Below, piece by piece: positions 21,652-29,600 of a stretch of DNA of 64,000 nt. Under the pieces are notes generated by a model. It saw only the letters and a list, made by a program, of their open reading frames with translations. It made no database searches and had not been told where the DNA came from. This stretch comes from Lonicera japonica. Taxonomy: Eukaryota; Streptophyta; Magnoliopsida; Dipsacales; Caprifoliaceae. The position numbers and the translations under genes were made by a program. Numbering within the stretch: the stretch's first letter is position 1; each line of letters starts with the position of its first letter. The DNA is taken from positions 1 to 64,000 of the forward strand of contig JAKCWG010000894.1 in the NCBI GenBank assembly GCA_021464415.1, written 5' to 3'.

Positions 21652-24336
21652 GAGAGTTCTAGAAATAATTTTTTTCTCCATATATGCAACAGGATGGATA
21701 TTATTGATAGGTGTTTCTCTCGAAGAACGGTTGAAGATATTTTATCTGCCTTAGTAAGTTGATGACATGGATCAGTTCCGATTTTCTCCTGTCCCCTTTC
21801 TATTTTCAACTCCATTTCCCCCAAATAATTCTGATTGATTTAACTCTAATCTTTCCTTTTACTCGTGTCGCCTCTCAGTTGAAAATGGTTTACTAGTAAT
21901 TTACAGTCCATTTGATCCAAATCTTGGTGTTCTCCCTTTGTAGGAAATCGAGGCCAAAAACAGCAAGGATGATTGGATCTCTACAACCCTACAATCATTG
22001 AAGAAAGCATCCCCTGTGAGTCTTAAAATTTCTCTTAGATCGGTACGGACTCATAATGCCTTCTTGAATAGAATTTCACAATTTTTTTCAAAAGTTAATC
22101 AGGGAACTATATATTGAGGCAAAAAATAAATAAAAATAATATATAGGTAACTATGTTGCAACAGTTTTTGATTGCTGTAGATAGTTGTTGGGGAATAGCT
22201 AAACATAATAACAAATCTTGAAATTTGCTTATTTATTCCCTCCTCTGGGAAAAGTCTATTCTTCAAAGTCCAATAATTCTAGAGGGACATATGCAGCTGA
22301 CACAAGAGATTTACACATCTAATTTGACCACCGCAAATTGGTCAGAATGTGGTGTCTATGTGAAATTCATCCTTACATCAATCTATTCTAACCAATGAGT
22401 AATTGCCATATTGGACTATCATTGTTTTATGTCAGGTAAATATTCCCCATAGAAGTACTCTTGAAAGTCCAAACTTGTTTTGAAATGTTATGAACTTTTG
22501 AAATTACCCTACATATAAAGAGAGGAGAGAGGATGACTAACATTAGCTCCATTGTTAGCCGTTATAACAAAAGATTAGTTTAGGTAGTTCACACTATTTT
22601 GCAATGATTTCAAGATATATAAAAAGTAAAAACACATGTTTTGCGAATTTAAAGTTGAACTTACTTTAACACAAGAAGAGTAAAAAGACAATGAAAAATC
22701 TACCCACTTGGTAGATAAAAGAAAAATAAAAGAAAATTTGGTGAGAATCTTATTTACATGTCTCAAAATTCTAATATATATATATATTTTCAATTTTTGC
22801 TATCCAGATTAGAGAAGGGAGACTCCAAGGTGTTGGCCAATGCCTTGTGTGAGAGTACATAATGGTTTGTCATGTCATGAGAGGAGAAGTCAGCAAGGAT
22901 TTCATTGAGGTGCCAACCTAATTTACTATTCACCGTCCCAAATTAAGAGTCAATATTTGACTCACATTTGAACAAATATTAATTTCAACACAATCAATGG
23001 CAAAACTGAGAATAAAATTTGTTTTTACCTCTTAATGCTGGCCAGAAGTCTATCTAGTATTAAGAGGTAGAAATGGTGTTTGTTTTCTCAGATGTTAATG
23101 CTGAATTGGATTAAAATTCAGCATTCAGCATTAAGTGGCAAGTCCTGTGCTGAATACTTAATTTAGCTTTAGTGAAATTTTATTCCTATAGTGCCCCTGT
23201 TCTTTCTGTTCATTAGGAATTGATGTCTGTCAGAATAATAAGGGTGAAATTGTTAAATGCTGTACATTCAGCATTCAGAGCCATTAAAATCTAACACATT
23301 TCCCAGAGGTTCTGTTCAACATTAATCATTTAGAGTTTAGTGTTCAGTATTTAGAGGCTTAAAAAATGACCCCTATACTATTCAAGATATGGTATATTTT
23401 TTGTCCGAGAAGGAAATGTATGACTCCTAATTTGGTTTGTCCCGTAAGGAAAGGGCAGCTCTTAAATATGATGCCTCAAAAGAGAGCGCAATTCTTAATT
23501 TGGGATTGTGGGCATATTTGTTCTCTTTCTTTTACGTACATTATGTCCTTTAAGTGACACTAATTGGACCTTCAAATGCAGGGCTGTAGGGCTATACTAT
23601 TGGACAAGGATAGAAACCCGAAGGTGAAACATGTTTTTCTTTAGATTTTAAATTATGCGGATTTATTATGCACAACTCCTTGTGTTTTGAGGAAACTACA
23701 TCAGCCTCCCTTGTCATTTTTCCGTTTATACACCCTAACTTCCCTCATGAAAACATAGTTATTAGTTTCTCACAGGAAAACTTCTTTGTATGTTAGGATT
23801 TACTGTCATGTTGGAAAAAAAAAACCAATGGAGTTGAATTGAAATGGGAAAATATCAAACATGGGGAGCTATACTTTAGTTCTCGAAAACACGAGGGGGT
23901 CATTGTAATTAATCTGAAACTTGGGGGAGATGACTTTGATTATCCCTGAGATGATCCGATCGGGGTGGAAAATCGAGAGGAGAGTTGAAAAATGTGAACC
24001 ATTTGTTTAAAAGTGAATAGCTTAGATTTTGACATTAGTTTCTATTGAAATGAGTTCTCGCCAGAGGCAAGACTACTGGTTAATATGAGCCATCTACTTT
24101 TTAAACTAATGATCCAAATGAACACCCCCATCCCTGGGTGTGATTTTGTGTTTATAAGTTTGCTCATATTTACGGTTTTTCCCTTTCTTGTGTTTCAGTG
24201 GAATCCTTCTAAACTAGAACAGATCAGCGATGAAATGGTTGACTGTTACTTCTCCAAGGTGGATGATGAAGAATGGGAAGATCTAAAACTCCCTCCCAGG
24301 TCAAACTTGCCTGCAGATGCCATTGCAAAGCTCTAG
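9370..24336 (+). CDS. CHY1: CHY1-type peroxisomal 3-hydroxyisobutyryl-CoA hydrolase, 14 exons, probably disrupted
   Basis: The exons spell a crotonase-superfamily hydrolase of 381 codons, close to the length known for Arabidopsis CHY1 (378). The known enzyme removes CoA from 3-hydroxyisobutyryl-CoA in valine catabolism in peroxisomes. Family marks by residue: RPKQLNALS (28-36), oxyanion-hole blocks [10 protein letters not shown] (64-73) and GIVMGGGAG (115-123), and [12 protein letters not shown] (142-153) carrying the catalytic acidic residues Glu143 and Asp151. The protein ends AKL, a PTS1 peroxisomal signal. All introns obey GT-AG except intron 4, where the homologous acceptor reads GG. Exon 12 holds an in-frame TGA at codon 303. 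Introns total over 13 kb, swollen by L1, Copia, RTE and SINE insertions. The start at 9370 is the first ATG after the leader and gives a short non-conserved first exon. The gene is either a recent pseudogene or null allele, or the lesions are sequence errors. Confidence 0.9.
9899..10686 (-). mobile_element. L1 LINE 3' end, copy A, in CHY1 intron 1
   Basis: The minus strand encodes the reverse-transcriptase-associated zinc-binding domain of plant L1 elements: [20 protein letters not shown], then [18 protein letters not shown] with its Cys/His ligands, then [20 protein letters not shown]. Stops split it near 10,380. The 3' end reads (on the plus strand) TTTTTTAATCAGAAACAAAA..CGCTTTTATTAAAA. The copy is 5'-truncated, and its 5' end touches the 3' end of copy B. 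Confidence 0.85.
10689..12044 (-). mobile_element. L1 LINE 3' end, copy B, in CHY1 intron 1
   Basis: Reading the minus strand, it opens with [20 protein letters not shown] then LWRFP, a standard block after the RT domain. It continues through [20 protein letters not shown] and DSRYW, then the zinc-binding part [18 protein letters not shown] and [13 protein letters not shown]. At least two frameshifts separate these (frame changes near 11,630 and 11,400). It belongs to the same family as copy A and lies head-to-tail with it. The 5' boundary is a 40-bp tandem repeat. Confidence 0.85.
11925..12044. repeat. 40-bp tandem repeat, 3 copies
   Basis: TAAATGCAATGTTACCAATA and the following 20 bases recur at 11925, 11965 and 12005. 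The first two units are identical as far as read. The third differs slightly (AATAACC for AATACCC) and ends CCTTTAGAATG. The unit corresponds to the L1 [12 protein letters not shown] coding block, amplified at the truncation point. Confidence 0.9.
12382..12462 (+). CDS. CHY1: CHY1-like exon 2 (residues 12-38)
   Basis: It encodes [20 protein letters not shown] and on to NALSSQM, the opening beta strands of the crotonase fold. The acceptor is TTGGCAG and the donor GTATGA. Phase 0 at both ends, 81 nt. Confidence 0.92.
13217..13390 (+). pseudogene. Copia reverse-transcriptase relic in CHY1 intron 2
   Basis: The frame reads [20 protein letters not shown] then [18 protein letters not shown]. This matches the end of Copia reverse transcriptase, usually YRxLVGxLxYLxxTRPDIxYAVxxxSxFM. 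There are no flanking LTRs, and several consensus residues are lost. GC-richer sequence at 12,780-13,200 may be more of the same decayed element. Confidence 0.65.
14436..14504 (+). CDS. CHY1: CHY1-like exon 3 (residues 39-61)
   Basis: It encodes [20 protein letters not shown] then ILK. The acceptor TTTTTTTGTAG has a strong pyrimidine tract; the donor is GTACTT. 69 nt, phase 0. Confidence 0.92.
14870..14952. repeat. imperfect hairpin in CHY1 intron 4
   Basis: AATCTCAAAGAATTACGTAA on the left pairs with TTATGTAATTCTTTGAGATT on the right around a 40-bp spacer. A related stretch with ATTATGTAAA and TTTACGTAAT lies at 16,535-16,575 in intron 6. It is likely part of a small decayed MITE, but outer ends were not found. 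Confidence 0.5.
15303..15366 (+). CDS. CHY1: CHY1-like exon 4 (residues 62-83)
   Basis: It encodes [20 protein letters not shown] then E, holding the first oxyanion-hole block. The donor is GTAGAG. The exon ends with one base of a split codon (G). Confidence 0.92.
15898..15977 (+). CDS. CHY1: CHY1-like exon 5 (homology start; acceptor mutated)
   Basis: By homology the exon should begin at 15898 and encode [20 protein letters not shown] then ATYSKPQ, but the two bases before it (15896-15897) are GG, not AG. The next usable acceptor is AG at 15911-15912. It keeps the frame and shortens the exon by 15 nt, giving E-G-AKYF in place of [11 protein letters not shown]. The donor GTGACT is intact. 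Confidence 0.85.
16123..16206 (+). CDS. CHY1: CHY1-like exon 6 (residues 110-137)
   Basis: It encodes [20 protein letters not shown] then FRVATENS, with the second oxyanion-hole block GIVMGGGAG. The acceptor is GATTGAAG, with little pyrimidine; the donor is GTATTT. 84 nt, phase 0. Confidence 0.92.
16855..18507 (-). pseudogene. RTE reverse transcriptase and C-terminal domain
   Basis: This 550-codon open segment encodes the reverse transcriptase. Recognisable blocks are [48 protein letters not shown] (catalytic Asp), [13 protein letters not shown] and [10 protein letters not shown] (catalytic DD pair, near residue 297). The C-terminal part includes [12 protein letters not shown] and ends LIHVADPT, as RTE proteins commonly do. 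It supplies target-primed reverse transcription of the element RNA. The ATG used is internal, and the real polyprotein began upstream with the endonuclease. Confidence 0.9.
18748..19212 (-). pseudogene. RTE endonuclease C-terminal part, with one nonsense codon
   Basis: The minus strand from 19,212 reads [20 protein letters not shown], then [40 protein letters not shown] and [20 protein letters not shown]. This is the end of an AP-type endonuclease: SQIDF and [10 protein letters not shown] contain the expected Asp and His residues. It is in the same frame as the RT segment. A TAG at 18,748-18,750 falls where the family has consecutive Trp codons (ES-W-WW), so TGG to TAG is likely. Confidence 0.85.
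19337..19421 (+). CDS. CHY1: CHY1-like exon 7 (residues 138-166)
   Basis: It encodes [20 protein letters not shown] then LSRLPGFF plus the first base of a Gly codon. It carries Glu143 and Asp151 of the family's active site. The acceptor is TTTTTGCAG and the donor GTAATG. Confidence 0.93.
19490..19710 (-). mobile_element. possible L1 3'-UTR relic in CHY1 intron 7
   Basis: TTTTATTTTTTGGAAGCAAA followed by a GC-richer stretch with ACATCCAGACCCCCAGATTG resembles the T-run plus AAACCAAACG edge of the L1 copies in intron 1. The match is weak and no coding block was seen. Confidence 0.25.
20374..20459 (+). CDS. CHY1: CHY1-like exon 8 (residues 166-194)
   Basis: It completes Gly166 and encodes [20 protein letters not shown] then ATHFVPAE, very close to the family consensus. 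The acceptor is TTTTGCAG and the donor GTATTA. Confidence 0.93.
20783..20992 (-). mobile_element. SINE-like retroposon with 15-bp TSD, CHY1 intron 8
   Basis: A 210-bp insert ends in a T-run on the plus strand (poly-A tail, minus orientation, 20,786-20,800). It is bounded by the perfect direct repeat GCTTGTTTGAACGAT at 20,768-20,782 and 20,993-21,007. Inside, the minus strand has GAGTTTGATCC, close to a pol III B box. The poly-A tail with a long TSD shows LINE-mediated retroposition. SINE identity is likely but the A box is not clear. Confidence 0.75.
21309..21430 (+). CDS. CHY1: CHY1-like exon 9 (residues 195-235)
   Basis: It encodes [20 protein letters not shown] and continues to KEKSAYYR, ending two bases into the Arg codon. 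The acceptor is ATGAACAG and the donor GTGAGT. This is a variable helical region of the family. Confidence 0.9.
21615..21655 (+). repeat. (CT)n(CA)n compound microsatellite, CHY1 intron 9
   Basis: About ten CT units run directly into nine CA units, then AGAGAG. It lies 38 bp before the exon-10 acceptor and may serve as its upstream pyrimidine-rich stretch. Confidence 0.85.
21693..21753 (+). CDS. CHY1: CHY1-like exon 10 (residues 235-255)
   Basis: It encodes [20 protein letters not shown] after completing Arg235. [11 protein letters not shown] is a strongly conserved block of plant HIBYL-CoA hydrolases. The acceptor is TGCAACAG and the donor GTAAGT. Confidence 0.93.
21944..22042 (+). CDS. CHY1: CHY1-like exon 11 (residues 256-288)
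   Basis: It encodes [20 protein letters not shown] then [13 protein letters not shown]. An internal GTGAGT at 22016 looks like a donor, but the conserved SLKISLRS shows the exon runs on to the GTACGG donor at 22043. 99 nt, phase 0. Confidence 0.9.
22808..22909 (+). pseudogene. CHY1: CHY1-like exon 12 with in-frame TGA
   Basis: It encodes [14 protein letters not shown], then TGA at 22850-22852, then [19 protein letters not shown]. The family has Arg at the stop position (QCL-I/V-REY), so CGA to TGA by a single CpG transition explains it. Both splice sites (ATCCAG, GTGCCA) are intact and the frame is open on each side of the stop. At 102 nt and phase 0, skipping the exon would keep the frame but delete 34 conserved residues. 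Confidence 0.9.
23582..23623 (+). CDS. CHY1: CHY1-like exon 13 (residues 323-336)
   Basis: It encodes [14 protein letters not shown], matching the family block GCRAxLxDKDxxPKW. The acceptor is AATGCAG and the donor GTGAAA. It lies downstream of the premature stop. Confidence 0.9.
24199..24336 (+). CDS. CHY1: CHY1-like exon 14, C-terminus with PTS1
   Basis: It encodes [20 protein letters not shown] onward, then [11 protein letters not shown] and the final AKL followed by TAG. AKL is the peroxisomal PTS1 signal also found on Arabidopsis CHY1. The acceptor is TGTTTCAG. It is untranslated if the exon-12 stop is respected. Confidence 0.93.
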   Translation, partial: WNPSKLEQISDEMVDCYFSKVDDEEWEDLKLPPRSNLPADAIAKL

Positions 24337-24847
24337 TTTATCATTTAACAAGATACTGCAATTTGGACTGCCCCTCCTTGAATAATTCAATCAGGTAAAA
24401 TTCTCAAGACATCCCATTTTGTTTTAGGTTGCCATATAAGTGAATTTGGTTATTTCTAAGACTATCATAGGACGAATATTTAGGGCGACAAATAAGAAAT
24501 ATTTAGAATAAATTTCAATAGATATGATACACATGAATACATGACGTGTTAAAAGTTGGGCATTTGCGGTTTTTAAGATCATTTGTTCACATTGCCATCA
24601 TATCTATTTTGAATTTGCAATTACACCCAGCGTTTGCAATTGACCTGCAGGTCTGGTGTGTGTAATTTGAACTATTTAGGATTCGATTTGTGATATGATT
24701 TGCAATTTGTAGCCTAATTGATGCGAATCGTTTAATCTAATACGGACAAGATTTTATCATAATATTTTTACCAAACCTATCTAATATAAAATATTTGAAT
24801 TTGGGTCCATGGTATTCTAATCACATTCCTTGAAAGTTTCTTCACAA
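24337..24847 (+). other. 3' flank of CHY1-like gene
   Basis: No further frame was recognised. This stretch should hold the 3' UTR and poly(A) site. A-rich signals such as ATAAGA and AATATTT occur but no single site stands out. Confidence 0.4.
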
Positions 24848-24850
24848 TTA

Positions 24851-25606
24851 GACCATCTCCATTGCATAATGTAAAAGTATAGTGTAAAAGTGGGTATTTA
24901 GCCTATCAATAGAGATCAAAATGCAACGCAAGAAGTGTAAAAATAGGTCCCACGACACATGGAGGAGTGGTGTGTTTAAAAGACACATGATGTGTCGTGC
25001 ATCTTTAACCTCCTTTTTTCCAAAGCCTATCCTCCATGCGGTGGTCAAATCGAAGAGAGTGGAGGTCAGATTGGGGCAAATTTGAGGAGGATTGCAGGTT
25101 AAAAACCAATGATTGGATAAGAAGAAAGGGGATTCTTCCTGGTTTTCTTGTTGAGAGTTTTGAGGGTTTATTGGTGGGGTTTGGAGTGAGGGAAAGGATG
25201 GGGAAAGTGGGGGGGGGGGGGGGGGGGGGTTTGTGAAGGGGAGGAGGTAGTGGGACAAGAAAGACTGGAAGAGGGGGTAGGACTGTTGGTGAGGTTGGCG
25301 GTGGAGGCCATGGATGAATTTGGTCGGATGTATCATAGCTTGGTGTTGAAGTCATGGGTATAGTGTATCACAAGACACATGATGTGTCGTGGGATTGGAA
25401 AAATACTAAAACACGACACATCATGTGTTGTGGAAGGCTTGGTATTCTGCCTTGATATATCATACGCCGTGTAGTGTATAAAATTGTTGACGTCGATATT
25501 TAGCCTGTATATACATTATCTCATCCACTTTTACCTTTTTTACATTACCGGGTGGGGCATGCAAAAGTGAATATTTAGACTAGTTGTTATTAGAGTGGAG
25601 ATGGTC
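24851..25606. mobile_element. PIF/Harbinger-type MITE, 756 bp, TSD TTA
   Basis: Terminal inverted repeats GACCATCTCCA and TGGAGATGGTC are flanked by TTA on both sides (24,848-24,850 and 25,607-25,609). Inside, the motif GACACATGATGTGTCGTG occurs at 24,982 and 25,373 and inverted near 25,412. The GC-rich centre (25,020-25,330) gives overlapping proline-rich frames on the minus strand and a 21-G run. I treat these as repeat sequence, not a gene. Confidence 0.75.
25209..25229 (+). repeat. G-homopolymer of 21 bases
   Basis: An unbroken run of about 21 G in the centre of the Harbinger-type MITE. It could form a G-quadruplex, and its exact length is doubtful because such runs sequence poorly. Confidence 0.85.
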
Positions 25607-25609
25607 TTA

Positions 25610-27563
25610 GGATTTTATTACAAAATTGTCTTTGTTAATTAAATGACTGTCCGAAAATTTAATTTACACGATAATTTTCTATTGTTTAAACTACTTTGCT
25701 TTTTAAAAAAACATATTTATAAATTATTCTACTCTAGACTTCAAAATAAATAAATTATTTTACTCCATTTTTGTAAGATATATGCATTTTTTTTTAAATA
25801 CAATACGATTCATGGCTCCCTCTCGTTTGCACTGTTTGTCTCTTTCGTAATATATATGGTCAATTCTCTTTCCTTTGGGGTTAATTGCGCACATCTTAAT
25901 TTGTCCTCTCCAGACTTATGAATTGAAACAGTTTCAGCAATTTGTCCTCTCTAGACTTAAGATTTAAGAATGGTAATAGTTTCAGCAATTTCTCACTGAA
26001 TGCATACTACAGTAACTTGTTGCCTGAAAATGTTCGAGTTCTTGCTGAGACTGTTGGGAAATCAAATTCTTGTAAATCAATATATAACTCTTTAACAGTC
26101 TCAGGTGATTAGCGATGGTTGGTGATGCTTAGCAACCATAACTAGAGGAGGACTTATTGGCGATGGTTTAGTGAGGCCTATCAACTATAACAAGAGGACA
26201 GAACAATGCATGAGAGTATAATTGTAGCTACATAAATTCACTAATAATAGTTATTTTTCGAATTAATGTTAGTTAAATATTTCATTTAAATTTAATATTG
26301 GTGAAACATTTTACTTTTAAAACAAAATTCTTAAATAAGGACTCTACACTTACCAGCATTGCAAAATGGGCGTTTATTTCAGAAAAATATCATTCCTTGA
26401 GGTTTACGCGCAAGGAGGGGTGTACGTCCAATGCAATGACTTATTGGGTTGGTTGGTTTTCTAATAAATAGATTGTGGTGTCTAATAAAAATCGAATCTC
26501 TTTGTCTTTCATTTGTAGCTTCTTCGCATTTCAAGATACATTGGAAAAAAATTGTGATTTACGTACCTTAGCACTGATTTTTTTGTTTAAATTATTTACG
26601 TACATTAGTTGTACGTATATGAATGCATTCCGTGTACTCTAAATTGTAATGCATACAAAAAAGGGTTAACAAATAACTAGTACGTCCATCTTTGGTGGGC
26701 GAATCGGTTATGGGTTCATTTGTTTCTTGATTGAATGTTGTTCAACTACATATATATGAAAAAACAACGTTGACAAAGGCTTGATTGGTTCAGTATATAT
26801 AATAGTAGTTGTTAGTGAATGCGCACATGCACCAAACTTTGCCCATTGCCCAAATAAATATATGTATAGGTTTGAATCTCTCTCACCCTATTGGGAAACC
26901 ACAAAATCACTGTCTCTATGGTATTAAGTAGCATTGACTAAAGAGATTAGACAACCACCACCTGTGTAGTACGTGCATGAGAGATAGAAGCCAATTTATC
27001 ATACTGAAAAGCGAGAAAATATTATTGATTTTCAGATTACCACAGCTGTTTTGGTTATCACAAAACCATATAAAATTATTCCGGTTTCATCAAGTGTTTC
27101 AATTCTTTCCCTAATTATGATACAAAAAGATGTTACATGGTAAGCTAAGTGTCGCATCCTAGTCCAGACCAATAAAATATTGTGCCCTCACAATTATACT
27201 ATTTCTCGAAAATTGCTTATTAGAAAAGACGTATTAGTAACCACAATATGTAATACATACATTTGTTATTTCAACCAAGTTACATGTACGTAATGAATAT
27301 CATAAAATGTAAGCTTCCAACATCAAATATAACAATAGTGACGTACGTACAACAACTCACTATATATAACACTAGAATCATTCAAAAGAAAGTAATTATT
27401 AAAATTGGTAGGGGGATCTCATTCAGTTTCGAACTGAGAGTATTGCACCATTGATCTTTCGTTCAACCTTTTTACATACACGTGTAGTTAAAAGTTTATT
27501 TGTGCATTATAAAATAAATACGCAAAAATAAAGACGCTTTTAGTATCATGTTCCTGAATTTTT
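25610..27563. other. intergenic, no gene recognised
   Basis: AT-rich sequence with no supported frame. A short imperfect direct repeat about TTTCAGCAATTT with TTGTCCTCTC.AGACTTA lies at 25,905-25,990. Nothing else stands out. Confidence 0.45.
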
Positions 27564-28334
27564 GGGGCTTGTTTGGTAGATGTTTTTAAGTTGAGTTTTT
27601 AAAATATGGTGTTTGGTAGAATTTAGAAGTATATTGAAAAGTGGATTTGGTTTTTTTTTAGCTTTTTTCAACCAACTAAAAATTTCATAAAAAAAATTCA
27701 AAAAAATAGTCAAAATGGATATTATTTTATAGATCTCGACGAGTATGTTTTAAAGGGGGAGGATCTTAAGAGGACCAATATTTTGGTCCTTAAATGCGGA
27801 CCAATCATTTTGAGGGGATAAATAAATGAATTTTTTTATAAAACTTGGTGAAGATGATCTTCATGATTAATAGATCGCCTCCACCAAATTTCATCGAAAA
27901 AATCAATCGGGAAGAGGGTTTACTAAAAAATTGATATATATGTGCGTTTCAAGCCGTTAAAATTTAAGATATTTAGTTAACCTACTTCCCGGTTGAATTT
28001 TTTTGATGAAATTTGGTGGAGATAATCTACTAATCATGGAGATCATCCTCACCAAGTTTCATAAAAAAATTCATCCATTTACTCTCTCAAAATGATTGGT
28101 CCGCATTTAAGGACCAAATAAATGGTCCTCTTTAGATCCTTCCTCATGTTTTAAATATATATATATTTTATTTTATTTTGATTTTTGAATTTAAAGTGAT
28201 AGTGTTTTAAAAAACAAATTAGAGAGAGAAAGTAAACTTAAGATTTTTTTGGGAAGCGTAAAAGTAGAGTTGATTTTGAGTTGAGTTTTTAAAATTTGGA
28301 GGAAAAAAAAAATAGATAGGTAGCAAACAGGGGC
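27564..28334. mobile_element. Tourist-like MITE, interrupted by a nested element
   Basis: It begins GGGGCTTGTTTGGTAGATGT and ends CAAACAGGGGC, roughly inverted. The interior shares TTTTTTCAACCAACTAAAAA and ATAGATCTCGA with the family seen at 58,118. The foldback MITE at 27,755-28,145 splits it; without that insert and one TSD copy it is about 370 bp. Confidence 0.55.
27755..28145. mobile_element. Mutator-type foldback MITE, copy 2, with 10-bp TSD
   Basis: The left end GGGGGAGGATCTTAAGAGGA mirrors the right end TCCTCTTTAGATCCTTCCTC. The whole 391 bp folds back on itself (for example GGACCAATCATTTTGAG with CTCAAAATGATTGGTCC). Flanks carry the perfect direct repeat ATGTTTTAAA (27,745-27,754 and 28,146-28,155). 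A 9-10 bp duplication is the Mutator hallmark. No protein is encoded. Confidence 0.85.
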
Positions 28335-28337
28335 TTA

Positions 28338-28734
28338 GAGCATCTCTAAAGGACTCTCTATTATACTAATCCTCTTTAGAGTATCTCTAAGAGATTCTCT
28401 ATTATACTAATCTTCTTTATAATAGCTAGCTAATACTAACAAATGAGACTCCAATAACATAGCTAAAATAGAGATTTAGAGTAGAGAGCCAAGTTTGGCT
28501 CTCTAGATTTAAAGAGTCTCATTGGCTCTCTATTTTATACTTTTGCATTAAAAAAATCACCATTTTTTTTCTTTTATTTGTTACACTCAATTAAATTGTG
28601 ACATGTGTCTTCATAGAATTGTAAATGGAGAGCATTGTTAGAGACATTTTTCAAACAATACTATTCATTTCAAACAATGCTCTCTATTTAAAAAAAATTG
28701 CTCTCTAAAATAGAGAGTATTGTTGGAGATGCTT
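28338..28734. mobile_element. MITE with GCATCTCNAA ends, TSD TTA
   Basis: The ends GAGCATCTCTAAAGG and TTGGAGATGCTT are inverted and flanked by TTA (28,335-28,337 and 28,735-28,737). CTCTCTATTT motifs recur inverted inside. A 47-bp unit (GCATCTCTAAAGGACTCTCT and GTATCTCTAAGAGATTCTCT) is duplicated at the left end. The TTA duplication suggests the PIF/Harbinger group. Confidence 0.7.
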
Positions 28735-28737
28735 TTA

Positions 28738-29597
28738 TGGTGCGTTTGACGCGCCGGATAAAGAGGTAGTATATGATAGGATAAATGCCGGATAGGATAA
28801 GAGTCGGAATTAGTCGAATATGAATTATGTGAGATAGGATAGTAAAGGAATTAGTCGGATAAGGATTAAGCGGGATCGGACATGATAAGGATTAGTCGGA
28901 TAAAGATTTAATAAACTTCGCATTTGATGGAGTTCCGGATTACAAGTCCAAATATTATATAATACAACTTACTTTTCTTTTAAAAATATAAGGAATTTTA
29001 ATTGTTGTGCACAATTTTTTTTAACTAATGCGATTCTTCTATTTATAAATAAGTTTCGTAAAAAACTCTTTCGGGAGAAAAGTTTTATATCACGTACCAT
29101 ATTTATGAACTAGGCATTAAGTACAATTTCAAATTCTAATGTTATCATTTTTTCTAAAATTAAAGCTTCTTATAAATATCTTCATTTAATACAAAAATAA
29201 ATAAAATTTTCATATTATAAAAGAAATAAATTTTATTAGTTAAGTTACTGTGATTTTGGGTGGTTGAAAATTTTCATTAATAAATTTGATTATTTAAAAG
29301 GTGTAGAAAAAAGATTAATTTTTATATTCATTTTGTTATCCGGCAATCATGGGATAAAATAATACCACCTATAAGAGTGGTATATATTTATCCAGTTATA
29401 AAGGGATAAAATGATAATTAATCCCAAATGTTGTCCAGTCCCGTGTTGTGCAAAACGTGGGATAGGATTAAAATATCCTATTCACCTTTGCGCCAAACAC
29501 ATGACAAAATTTAATTATTCTATCATCTTCGACAATATACACCGAATATAATTAATTAATCCTATTCTATTTCTAATCCTGTGCGACAAACACACTC
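28738..29597. mobile_element. Harbinger-type element, 860 bp, TSD TTA
   Basis: The ends TGGTGCGTTTG and CAAACACACTC are imperfect inverted repeats flanked by TTA (28,735-28,737 and 29,598-29,600). The left subterminal part is rich in GGATA and TTAGTCGGATAA motifs, with inverted counterparts (AATCCTATTCTATTTCTAATC) on the right. It encodes no transposase. It shares its left TTA with the neighbouring MITE. Confidence 0.65.
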
Positions 29598-29600
29598 TTA

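Noticed and set aside
22016..22017. GTGAGT as the exon-11 donor
   Set aside because: Using it would drop the conserved VSLKISLRS segment. The donor at 22043 keeps it and maintains the frame.
24848..25336. 162-codon proline-rich ORF on the minus strand
   Set aside because: It spans the Harbinger-type MITE from its terminal repeat into the G/C-run, and a second overlapping frame is equally proline-rich. Repeat composition explains both.
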